Of a DNA stretch of 34,394 nt, positions 17,147-25,700 are shown one piece after another. The stretch's first letter is position 1. The number at the start of each line of letters is the position of its first letter. This DNA is from Candidatus Brocadiia bacterium (GTDB lineage: Bacteria; Planctomycetota; DG-23; SLPQ01), in NCBI GenBank assembly GCA_007131925.1, contig SLPQ01000244.1:1-34394 (forward strand), read 5' to 3'. The position numbers were made by a program, and so were the translations under genes. The notes beneath the pieces are model-generated. The model saw nothing but the letters and a program-made list of their open reading frames with translations. It had not been told where the DNA came from and ran no database searches.

Positions 17147-17615
17147 AATGCCTCCGTGTGTGAGGGTCAGTAGTCGAATTGTAACACGCCCCCACCGCCC
17201 CTTCAAGCCGTATTCGCGGGCACGCCTATGCGCAATGGCGGGCTCATGCTGGTTTGGCTGAGCCTTCGGTATCAAGCGCATATGGGTGCGCGCATTTGTG
17301 CTCATAATGCACCGGAAAGCAGCGCGTCAGCTTCGCCCCAGACGGCCACGGCTCGCAATGGGCATGTATCTTTTCAAGTCGGGCGGTGCCTTCAGCAGTC
17401 GCACAGCCCGTTAATGGAGCATGAGAGTCATCCCAAGGCGCCAGAGCATATGTGAAAAGGACGGAAAGTTCTTGATTTGGCCGTCGCCGCAATCTATTCT
17501 AAGCTTGAGAGCGACCCACCCGGCGCGCTGCTCCGGCGAGGACTCCGGCGACGAGCGGCCGGGAGGGCTTTTGGAGTTGTCCTTGTGAGAGACCTTATGC
17601 GGAAGGGGGCGTACC

Positions 17616-19028
17616 ATTAAGACCTGTCGGAAGTGTGAGGCGGACTACGGGGACGATCTCAACTACTGCCCCAAGTGCGGCGGCGTGCTAGTAAGGCGGG
17701 AATCCTCGAGCGGCCTGATAGGAGGCGCGTACAGGATAGTCGAGCCTGTCGGCAGGGGCTGGGCTGGCGTGGTTTACCGCGCAGAGCACGTTATGATGGG
17801 GCGCATGACATCCCTGAAGGTGGTGACAAGCGCGGGTGTGGCCTCTTCTGACTTCATCGACCGTTTCCGGGAGGCCGCGCACCTTTTGAGCGAGCTCTCG
17901 GATCCGCGCATTGCAACCATCCACGACATGGGTATTGAGCCGCCGAACCGGATATACATCGCGGCTGACCTGATTGAAGGCAAGAGCCTTGCCGCGATCA
18001 TCGCCGAGAGTGGGCCATTGCCGCCCCAGAAGGTCCTGGACGTGGTTCGCGCAATCATAAAGGGCCTGCAAACCGCCCACGCTCTCGGCGTGGTCCACGG
18101 CTCGATAAAGCCCTCAAATATTATCATCTCCGAGGAAGGGCCTCATATTGTGGATTTTGCGGCTCGCCGCATCATCTCCGCTACGGGGGATGAGGCTTTT
18201 ACAACCATGACGTCATTTGGACCGGTTTACGGTGAGCCGGCCTACCTGGCGCCTGAGCAGGTCAAGGGTGCCGAGGTGACGGCGAAGACCGATGTCTACG
18301 GACTTGGCCTTCTCATGTACGAGCTGCTGACCGGCGCCAAGCCCTTCAGGATGGAGCTGCCGCACCTGGTAGCCGCAGCACAGGTGGAGACTCCGGCGGA
18401 GCCGCCGCGCGAGTTTAAACCCTGGCTGAAGGTACCCAAGTTTATCGACGTCGCGGTCATGCGCGCGCTCTCCAAAGACCCCGGACACCGCCAGGGCAGC
18501 GCGAAGGACCTGCACGACGAGCTCGAGGGCGAGATAGTCCCCGAGAAGGAGCCTGCAGCGCCTGGGCGGCCCGCAAGGGCCGCCACAAGGCCTGCGGCGG
18601 GTGTGCCCGGGCGCGCCAAGGAGCCCACGAAGGCCCCGCCGCGCACTGAAGCAAAGCCCGTATCGCCCGGCGAGGATGAGCCGAAGCGGGCGGCTGCAGC
18701 CGCGCCGGACGACGCCGAAGCAAAGGCCGCAGCGCCGGGCGGGCCCCGCCTTGTTCTCTATGAGCGTAAGAAGGTCCGGGCCGTCTATCCGCTCGCCGGC
18801 GAAACCACCCTCATCGGGCGCGCGGGCGAGTGCGATATCATCATCGACGATCCAAGCATCTCCCGGCGTCACGCACGCGTAACGATCAAGCAGGGAAGGG
18901 TAACCGTCGAGGACCTTGGCAGCCTCAACGGCACCTTTATCAACGGTGATGCCGTCGAACGCGGCCATGTTGAGCACGCGGATCGGCTTTCTCTCGGCAG
19001 CGTGGATCTTTACTTTCAGGATGATTGA
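17616..19028 (+). CDS. Zinc-ribbon / Ser-Thr pseudokinase-fold / FHA-domain protein (start codon unresolved)
   Basis: In-frame extension upstream of the ORF-track GTG (17685) encodes KTCRKCEADYGDDLNYCPKCGGVLVRRESS. Kinase fold with GRGWAGVVYRAEH, HGSIKPSN in place of HRDLKPxN and DFA in place of DFG. C-terminal FHA: LIGRAGECDIIIDDPSISRRHARV...GSLNGTFING. Confidence 0.85.
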   Translation: MKTCRKCEADYGDDLNYCPKCGGVLVRRESSSGLIGGAYRIVEPVGRGWAGVVYRAEHVMMGRMTSLKVVTSAGVASSDFIDRFREAAHLLSELSDPRIATIHDMGIEPPNRIYIAADLIEGKSLAAIIAESGPLPPQKVLDVVRAIIKGLQTAHALGVVHGSIKPSNIIISEEGPHIVDFAARRIISATGDEAFTTMTSFGPVYGEPAYLAPEQVKGAEVTAKTDVYGLGLLMYELLTGAKPFRMELPHLVAAAQVETPAEPPREFKPWLKVPKFIDVAVMRALSKDPGHRQGSAKDLHDELEGEIVPEKEPAAPGRPARAATRPAAGVPGRAKEPTKAPPRTEAKPVSPGEDEPKRAAAAAPDDAEAKAAAPGGPRLVLYERKKVRAVYPLAGETTLIGRAGECDIIIDDPSISRRHARVTIKQGRVTVEDLGSLNGTFINGDAVERGHVEHADRLSLGSVDLYFQDD

Positions 19029-19073
19029 TGAGCGCCTCGGACTGCCGGGCCGCAAAGGTCTCACGGATGCGAA

Positions 19074-20882
19074 GTGGCGTATGTGGGCACACCGATGGGT
19101 AAGAGCACCCCTGTAAAGGTATGTCTGGAATGCCGGGCCACTTACCGGACCGCCCGCACAACCTGTCCGAAGGACAACAGCGAGCTCGTAAGACGCGACC
19201 TGCCCGTCGGCTCCATCCTCGCAGGCAAGTACCGCATCGAGGAGGAGATTGGACGCGGCGGCATGGGAGTGGTCTGCCGCGGGGTCCACATGATCATGGG
19301 CAAAGAGGTCGCAATCAAGCTGATAAACCCCCTCTTCTCGGCCAGACACGACTTTCTCCGGATGTTCAGGTCCGAGGCACGCGCCCTGGCGGCCTTTCGG
19401 CACCCCAATGTGCTTACAGTACATGACTTCGGCAGGGATGGCGTCCACTACTTCATGGTCATGGAGCTGCTGAGAGGGCGAAGCCTCCGAGAAATCATGG
19501 ACGAGAGCGGGAGATTCCCCACCGAACGCGCCTTTTCCATACTTGTCAAAATCTGCGAAGCCGTAGCAGCCGCGCATGCCAAGGGTATTATCCACCTCGA
19601 CCTCAAGGGCGAAAACGTCATTATCATCGGCGACGGGTCCGGTACAGACCTTAAAGTGCTCGACTTCGGACTGGCCAGGCTCGCCGGAGACATGGCCCAT
19701 GGCGCAGAGGAGGGACTGCCCTGGGGTACTGTCGGCTACATGGCTCCCGAGCAGCTCAGGGGGGAGCCGGTCGACGAGGAGACCGACGTCTATGCGATCG
19801 CTGTACTGGCTTACCAGATGCTCACCGGCCAGCTGCCATTCAAGGGGCGCGGCAAGTCAGAGATTCTGCGTTCGCAGGTTGAGGGCAGGATCAGGCGCTG
19901 GCCCAAGCTGGCCGGCCTGAAGGCCATACCGAAAAAGACCAGGCGCATCATCCTGGCAGCGCTGCGCCCAAACCCCGCCAGACGTCCTCAGTCTGTCCTG
20001 GACCTTCGCGATGCCTTCAAGCACGCCCGCAGTGCCATCGCGAAAGCCGCCGATGACTTTGCCGGAAGTGCCCGCCCTGCAGAGCAGGGCCAGTCGCTTT
20101 TTGCCAAGATAAGATCCTTGGTCGTGCCCTTGCGTCGCGAGGTTTCCGAGGGACCACCTGCCCCGGAGGGGATGGTGTACGTGCCCGCTGCTGAGTTTAT
20201 CATGGGCTCGAACAGCAGAAACCCTGACCAGGCGCCGCGCATGAAGGTACCCCTTGAGGCCTTCTTGATCGACATAACGCCTGTGACAAACAGGGACTAC
20301 GCACGATTCGTGGAGGAGAGTGACCACTCCCCGCCCGAGAACTGGCTTACTCTCTCATGCCCCCCCGGTACCGGGGACCTGCCTGTAACGGGTGTAAGCT
20401 GGTACGACGCGGTGGACTATGCAGACTGGGCCGGCAAGCGTCTGCCCTCTGAGGGCGAGTGGGAGCATGCTGCAAGGGGCATCGATGGGCGGCCTTTCCC
20501 GTGGGGGACGTCCTGGGAGCCAACCTTTGCAAACTGGGCCGGCAACCCTCAATTCTTCGGTAAGTCCAAGCTGATGCCGGTCGGCTCCTTCCCCAAAGAC
20601 AGAAGTCCGTACGGGTGCCTGGATATGGCGGGTAATGTGATGGAATGGACCTCTTCCTGGTACAAGCCATACGGCCCGACGAATTACAAGAGCAGTGACT
20701 TTGGTGAAAAGTACAAGGTGGTTCGGGGCGGCAGCTGGCTTTCAAGCGACCGTGATTACCTGATGTGCTCGCGCAGGGGGCACGCCAGGCCCGACTCGCG
20801 CGGGTCCATAGGCTTTCGGTGCGTCAAGGATGTCATTGTCTCGAACGATGGTAATGCAAACAGAAGGGAGCAGTACCAATGA
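19074..20882 (+). CDS. Zinc-ribbon / Ser-Thr protein kinase fused to an FGE-sulfatase (SUMF1-like) domain
   Basis: CLECRATYRTARTTCPKD; GRGGMGVV, VAIK, HLDLKGEN, DFGLAR, APEQL; C-terminal GMVYVPAAEFIMGS...LPSEGEWEHAARG...DMAGNVMEWTSSWY...VVRGGSW...GFRCV. Confidence 0.92.
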   Translation: MAYVGTPMGKSTPVKVCLECRATYRTARTTCPKDNSELVRRDLPVGSILAGKYRIEEEIGRGGMGVVCRGVHMIMGKEVAIKLINPLFSARHDFLRMFRSEARALAAFRHPNVLTVHDFGRDGVHYFMVMELLRGRSLREIMDESGRFPTERAFSILVKICEAVAAAHAKGIIHLDLKGENVIIIGDGSGTDLKVLDFGLARLAGDMAHGAEEGLPWGTVGYMAPEQLRGEPVDEETDVYAIAVLAYQMLTGQLPFKGRGKSEILRSQVEGRIRRWPKLAGLKAIPKKTRRIILAALRPNPARRPQSVLDLRDAFKHARSAIAKAADDFAGSARPAEQGQSLFAKIRSLVVPLRREVSEGPPAPEGMVYVPAAEFIMGSNSRNPDQAPRMKVPLEAFLIDITPVTNRDYARFVEESDHSPPENWLTLSCPPGTGDLPVTGVSWYDAVDYADWAGKRLPSEGEWEHAARGIDGRPFPWGTSWEPTFANWAGNPQFFGKSKLMPVGSFPKDRSPYGCLDMAGNVMEWTSSWYKPYGPTNYKSSDFGEKYKVVRGGSWLSSDRDYLMCSRRGHARPDSRGSIGFRCVKDVIVSNDGNANRREQYQ

Positions 20883-21580
20883 CCGGTATAGGTCAGAAGT
20901 TTTACCAGTCCACAAAGTATCACGGACAGAGGCGCCCAGATACAGCAACGGCCCCGGCCGAGTTAAAGACCATCAGTCTCCCGGCAGCGGTGGGGCCGGC
21001 CGACAAATCATTTGCGGAGCTGCTGGCCGCGCGCAGGTCGCGCAGGAAGTTTGCAGGCGAGGGTATCTCGCTTGAGCATCTTGCTTACCTGCTCTGGGCG
21101 AGTGACGGCGTCTCCGCGCCAGATAAGCCCACGATATTTCACACTGCTCCGTCCGCGGGGGCCAGGCATCCGATCGTGACCTACGTAGTGGCAAACCGTG
21201 TCGATGGCATAGAGTCCGGAGTGTACAGATATGATGCGGAAGGTCACAGTCTTCGGATGCTGCGGGAGGGCGATTTTGAGAAAGAGGCCGCGCGGGCCGC
21301 GGCCGACCAGGACTGGATGGTCGGTTCGGCGGTGGTATTTGTGTGGACGGCCGTTTTCGAGAGGACGACCTCTAAGTACAAGGACAGGGGCTATCGTTAT
21401 GTTTTTCTCGACGCCGGACACATCTGCCAGAACCTCTACCTGGCCTGTGAGTCGCTGGGGCTTGGCATGACCTCTATAGCTGCGCTTGTGGACGACGATG
21501 TCAACTCCATAGTCGGCGCGGACGGCGTTGACGAGTCGGTGGTGTACATGGCGGCGCTCGGCCGGCCCGCGGACAAGTGA
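20879..21580 (+). CDS. SagB/ThcOx-type nitroreductase-family flavoprotein
   Basis: FAELLAARRSRRKFAGEGISLEHLAYLLWASDGV...TAPSAGARHPIVTYVV...GVYRYD...DAGHICQNLYLACESLGLGMTSIAAL. ATGA overlap with the upstream kinase; AAGGGAG RBS. Confidence 0.9.
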   Translation: MTGIGQKFYQSTKYHGQRRPDTATAPAELKTISLPAAVGPADKSFAELLAARRSRRKFAGEGISLEHLAYLLWASDGVSAPDKPTIFHTAPSAGARHPIVTYVVANRVDGIESGVYRYDAEGHSLRMLREGDFEKEAARAAADQDWMVGSAVVFVWTAVFERTTSKYKDRGYRYVFLDAGHICQNLYLACESLGLGMTSIAALVDDDVNSIVGADGVDESVVYMAALGRPADK

Positions 21581-21739
21581 GCTCGCCTCGAGGCGGGGTG
21601 CCGGCCGTGCAAGTGCGCCGGCCGGCAATATCGTTTCTTGTGGCGGGCATATCTTGAGGACGCTGCACGTCGCGCTTTGCCTTGTGTGCCGGTTACGGAA
21701 TGCGGATAATGAGCCTGTCAACGCGAAAGGAGTGCTCTC

Positions 21740-22642
21740 ATGCCGATTACTGGATACGGTGGCTGGCCAAACTGCATACGCCTTGCCAATGACAGTATCG
21801 AGCTTTTGGCCACGGCGGATGTAGGGCCGAGGGTCATACGGTTCGGCTTTACAGGCGGCGAAAACGTGATGAAGGAATTTGCCGACCAGCTTGGAAAGAC
21901 CGGCGGCGATGAATGGCGCATTTATGGCGGACACCGCTTCTGGCATGCTCCGGAGGAGATGCCGCGCTCCTACGCTCCGGACAACTCACCTCTCGTGGTC
22001 CGTGAAAATGCCGACCGCGTCATCCTCACTCAGCCTGTTGAGGAGACGACCGGCATGCAAAAGGAGCTCGAAATCGCCATCGACCCCGCCGCCGACCATG
22101 TCACCCTCATCCACCGCCTGACAAACAGAAACCTGTGGACGGTGAAAGCGGCCGCGTGGGCGCTGACGGTGATGACCCAGGGCGGCACGGCGGTCTTTCC
22201 GCAGGAGCCCTTCAAGCCTCACCCCGAGTACATGCTGCCCGCACGGCCGCTGGTACTCTGGCATTACACCGATATGAGCGATCCCCGATTTACCTTCGGC
22301 AAAGACTACATCATGCTCCGCCAGGATCCGGCCGCAAAGACGAAAAACAAGATCGGCATGCTCAATCACCAGGAGTGGGCAGCCTACTCGGTACGCGGCG
22401 TCGTCTTCTTGAAGCGCTTTCTCTCGGTTGCCGGCGCTGAGTATCCTGACTTCGGGTGCAACTGCGAAGCCTACACAGATGCCGACATGATCGAAATCGA
22501 GTCCCTTGGCCCCCTCTCGCTCATCCGGCCGGGCGAGTCGGTCGAGCACATGGAGGACTGGTATCTTTTCAAGGCCGACGTAGGCGACACCGAAAAGGAT
22601 GTCCGCGACCTGCTCATGCCGCTGGTAGCCAGGACTGCCTGA
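21740..22642 (+). CDS. Galactose-mutarotase-like / DUF4380-like carbohydrate-binding fold protein
   Basis: CIRLANDSIELLATADVGPRVIRFGFTGGENVM, GGHRFWHAPE, LRPGESVEHMEDWYLF-like C-terminal pattern; fold assignment by family resemblance. Confidence 0.7.
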   Translation: MPITGYGGWPNCIRLANDSIELLATADVGPRVIRFGFTGGENVMKEFADQLGKTGGDEWRIYGGHRFWHAPEEMPRSYAPDNSPLVVRENADRVILTQPVEETTGMQKELEIAIDPAADHVTLIHRLTNRNLWTVKAAAWALTVMTQGGTAVFPQEPFKPHPEYMLPARPLVLWHYTDMSDPRFTFGKDYIMLRQDPAAKTKNKIGMLNHQEWAAYSVRGVVFLKRFLSVAGAEYPDFGCNCEAYTDADMIEIESLGPLSLIRPGESVEHMEDWYLFKADVGDTEKDVRDLLMPLVARTA

Positions 22643-22731
22643 TGAGGAAGGTGCGATTGATCCTCCGATCAAAGCGCAAATACGCCCCCGCTCTCCCACG
22701 CAGGGTAAGGACGAATGTCCACTCGAGCCGG

Positions 22732-23013
22732 CTACTCCTCCATGCCTATCGAAAACATCCTCTCGATGTCATGCTTCGAGTAGGCCCTGAAGGCAATAAG
22801 CGTAGTTGACTTGACGATGCCGGAGAGCTTGAGCATGTGGTTTGTCACGAGCTCGGCAAGTGCTTCATTGCCGGCGACGCGCGCTATGACGGCTAAGTCC
22901 CACTCGCCCGCGACAGAGTAGACCTCGCTCACACCCTCCAGCTCGAGAAGCGATTCGGCTGTCTCATTTATGCGGTCGCGTTTGACGTTCAAAAGTATGA
23001 TCGCTGTAACCAT
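22732..23013 (-). CDS. Stand-alone Lrp/AsnC ligand-binding (RAM) domain protein, no HTH
   Basis: MVTAIILLNVKRDRINETAESLLELEGVSEVYSVAGEWDLAVIARVAGNEALAELVTNHMLKLSGIVKSTTLIAF. Confidence 0.85.
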   Translation of the reverse strand: MVTAIILLNVKRDRINETAESLLELEGVSEVYSVAGEWDLAVIARVAGNEALAELVTNHMLKLSGIVKSTTLIAFRAYSKHDIERMFSIGMEE

Positions 23014-23286
23014 CTCACACCCCTTTCCAACGCCACATGGACACCGCCCATTCTATATGCGCTGCGCACGAAAATCCAGCGATGCCGGAGCAGGCATCCA
23101 CCATTCTCGCAACGCTGCTACGCTCATCAGAGGGTCTTGCAGCCTGAAGTACAAGGCCGAATGCCTTTTACCTCCGGCTCCGGTGGGCATGTTGCATGGG
23201 TCGAAATAAGTGAACAAAAAAGCGGCGAAGTTGTTTAAGATTGGAAAGGGGGGATGCGCGGCGTCGGTTGAAGGATACGCGAGACC

Positions 23287-23790
23287 ATGGAAGCATGGAT
23301 CGATGACCTTTACAGGCGGCATGGCAGTGCTGTTTTCTCCTTTCTGCGCGGGATGGTGCGCGACAGCCATGCGGCCGAGGATCTGATGCAGGAGACCTTT
23401 GCAAGGGCGCTTGCCGCCGCCGATGGATTTGAGGCGCGTGCCCTGCCGAGCACGTGGCTTTTCACCATCGCCAGAAATCTCGCCCTCAATCACATCCGTT
23501 CCAGGAGGCATGAAGCATCTCGGCGCTGCGATTTAAACTCCATCGCCGCCGCTGGGGGAGATCCCCTCGAAAAGGCCGGAATCGACGACGAGGCAGCTCT
23601 TGTTCTGGCCGCACTTGTGACCCTCGGGGAGGAAAAGCGTGAGGTATTTCTGCTCAAAGTGATAGAAGGGCTCACATACAGGGAGATTGCAGGCGTTATC
23701 GGCTGCCCGATGGGGACTGTTCAGTCACGCTTTCACAGGGCGCTTGGAGAGCTCAAGCGCACGCTGGAGAGAGAAGGAGTCCAGAAATGA
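23287..23790 (+). CDS. ECF-type RNA polymerase sigma factor
   Basis: Sigma-2 AAEDLMQETFARAL..., sigma-4 KREVFLLKVIEGLTYREIAGVIGCPMGTVQSRFHRALGELK. Confidence 0.94.
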   Translation: MEAWIDDLYRRHGSAVFSFLRGMVRDSHAAEDLMQETFARALAAADGFEARALPSTWLFTIARNLALNHIRSRRHEASRRCDLNSIAAAGGDPLEKAGIDDEAALVLAALVTLGEEKREVFLLKVIEGLTYREIAGVIGCPMGTVQSRFHRALGELKRTLEREGVQK

Positions 23791-24266
23791 ACTGTCAGGA
23801 ATACAGGCGGGAGATCATCGACATGGCGGCCGGCGAGCCGGGCGCAAACACTGAAGGCAGCAGAGCACATCTGGCCGGATGTGATGCCTGCCGGCGCGAG
23901 CTTGACGAGATCACCCGGCTGATGGACGGCGCAGGGCGTGCTCTTTCTGCCTTGCAGGCGCCGCCGCTGGAGCTCTCGCGGGTGCGCCTGCGACATGCCG
24001 GCAAGAGCGTGCATCGGTGGCTGGTGCCGGGGTGGGCGACGGCTGCCGGCATCTTCATAGCCGCGCTCAGCGGAGCTTTGCTGGGATACATGGGCGCACA
24101 TACCGGTCGAGACAACCCGCACAGCCGGCAGCAGGTTCGGCTGGCCGAGACGAAAAGTGACTTTTGGACCGTGCGCACTGACTCAGCGGAGCTGCTCAGG
24201 ATGCTTGCCCTGCAAGACCGCATGCGGCAGGGGGATCTTCCAGATTCACATTCGGACAAACCTTGA
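23787..24266 (+). CDS. Zinc-finger (zf-HC2/ZAS) anti-sigma factor with one TM helix
   Basis: MNCQEYRREI..AHLAGCDACRRELDEI (HxxxCxxC), one hydrophobic helix; ATGA overlap with the sigma gene. Confidence 0.9.
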   Translation: MNCQEYRREIIDMAAGEPGANTEGSRAHLAGCDACRRELDEITRLMDGAGRALSALQAPPLELSRVRLRHAGKSVHRWLVPGWATAAGIFIAALSGALLGYMGAHTGRDNPHSRQQVRLAETKSDFWTVRTDSAELLRMLALQDRMRQGDLPDSHSDKP

Positions 24267-24420
24267 CATGAAGACTGGTGGCGTAAGTGGCCTTGTCTCT
24301 GCCTGGGCCCCCTCGCGGGCAGTGCGCCGTCCCTGCGTTCGGCACAAAAGCGTGCTTGTGCCCGGCGCCTTGTCAGGAGGTTTGCCGGGAGGCAGTCAAT
24401 ACAGTGAAAAGGGGACCTTG

Positions 24421-25566
24421 ATGAGAAAAGGTTTCGTCGCGCTGGTGGTATCGGCATCGCTGTTGTGCCTTGCGGGCTGTTTCGAGGCGCATTATGTAAG
24501 CGGCGCGCCTGACGGCACGATAATGGTCTCGACCGGAGGACGCCTCTTTCGGGTGAAAGGCGACATGAGCGAGGCAGTCCTCATCGCCGAAGGCGTAGCC
24601 CGTGCGGAGTTTTCGCCCGACGGAGAGCGCCTGCTTGTTGTCTTCGAGCGGGAGGACGAGAACGGTCGTTACGCCGAGGTGGCCCTGTGTGATGCCGACG
24701 CAAAGATCGAGACCATACTTGCCCGGCTACATGCGCCCGAGGGGGCAAACACATACGAAACCTTTGGCGCTGGGATGGCCGCGTTTTTGCTGAGGCCAAG
24801 GTGGTCGCCTGACGGTGCCTTCGTATCATGGTGCTGGGGCGGCGCGGCAGGCGGCGACGTCACGAATCTTCACATACGCGAGGTCGAGGGCTCAGGGCAG
24901 CTGCAAGTGCCAAACGTCTCCTATGGCTATGCGTGGTCGCCCGACTCGTCATCTGTGGCGGTCGCTGTCTCAAGCGGCAATCCGGATGGCCTGGGTGCGC
25001 TGGGTACCGTACAGATCATTGATGTCAGAACAGGACGGGTTCGCCACGAACTGGCCGGTGTCCTTTTCGAACCACAGCTTTGCCTCGGGTGGGATCGCGA
25101 GGGCGCAGCCGTGCTCTTTTCTGCACGCGCGTTTGAAATGCCCCTGGACAAGGATACCCTCGAGAGGTCCCATCTTGGCATATTCATGGTGGATCTCGAA
25201 AGCGGATCAGTACAGATGGTCACGCCGCCCGAGGTGCAAAGCCGCGAGTGGGGGGCCTTTGCCGTATCGCCCGACGGCGCAGCCCTTGTCTGCACGGTCG
25301 GGCGCAGTGCGGGAAGCGAGCTGCGGACCGAGCTTCACACCGATGTCTATACTATGGCGCTTGACGGCACAGAAATCGAGCGTATACACGCAGCCCCCGG
25401 GATACTGACGCCTCCACGCTGGCTGCCTGGCGGCGGCATTGTGTTTGGGGAAGAAGATAGCATTCACATCATCTCACCGCAGGGTTATCGGACGGACCTG
25501 ATGGAGCTTATATCGGCGACAGTTGACAGGCTTGACGGCCGGAGTCCGCCACCGGCAGCGCCTTGA
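24421..25566 (+). CDS. TolB-like / WD40-like beta-propeller lipoprotein
   Basis: MRKGFVALVVSASLLCLAGC lipobox; repeated 'ARAEFSPDGERLLVVF', 'RPRWSPDGAFVSWCW', 'YAWSPDSSSVAVAV', 'AFAVSPDGAALVCTV'. Start revised from 24157. Confidence 0.87.
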   Translation: MRKGFVALVVSASLLCLAGCFEAHYVSGAPDGTIMVSTGGRLFRVKGDMSEAVLIAEGVARAEFSPDGERLLVVFEREDENGRYAEVALCDADAKIETILARLHAPEGANTYETFGAGMAAFLLRPRWSPDGAFVSWCWGGAAGGDVTNLHIREVEGSGQLQVPNVSYGYAWSPDSSSVAVAVSSGNPDGLGALGTVQIIDVRTGRVRHELAGVLFEPQLCLGWDREGAAVLFSARAFEMPLDKDTLERSHLGIFMVDLESGSVQMVTPPEVQSREWGAFAVSPDGAALVCTVGRSAGSELRTELHTDVYTMALDGTEIERIHAAPGILTPPRWLPGGGIVFGEEDSIHIISPQGYRTDLMELISATVDRLDGRSPPPAAP

Positions 25567-25700
25567 GGCCGCAGGGGAGGTCCGGCAGGTACGGCCAGAC
25601 AAGGTTGGGATAAGCTGTAGAGCCGGAGGGCAGTGCCTGCAGGGCCAATAATAGCCTTACGGCCTTTCGGGTGGTCAAGGGGGCATCACTGTGGGCGGCT

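Noticed and set aside
17531-17551. Direct repeat CTCCGGCGA x2
   Set aside because: Only 9 nt, two copies, in GC-rich intergenic DNA; not distinguishable from chance.
17147-17600. Possible TPP riboswitch upstream of thiD or a hidden gene in the interval
   Set aside because: No recognisable THI-box core (CUGAGA...) oriented toward thiD, and no coding frame that looks protein-like.
18213-19700. 495-aa minus-strand ORF across the two kinase genes
   Set aside because: Antisense to two well-supported coding genes; the long frame is expected from high-GC codon usage, with no recognisable motifs or RBS.
23200-23286. Autoregulatory ECF promoter (GGAAC-type -35) upstream of the sigma gene
   Set aside because: GTGAACAAAAAAG...GTTG is only weakly similar to known ECF promoters; cannot be supported without the sigma group's consensus.
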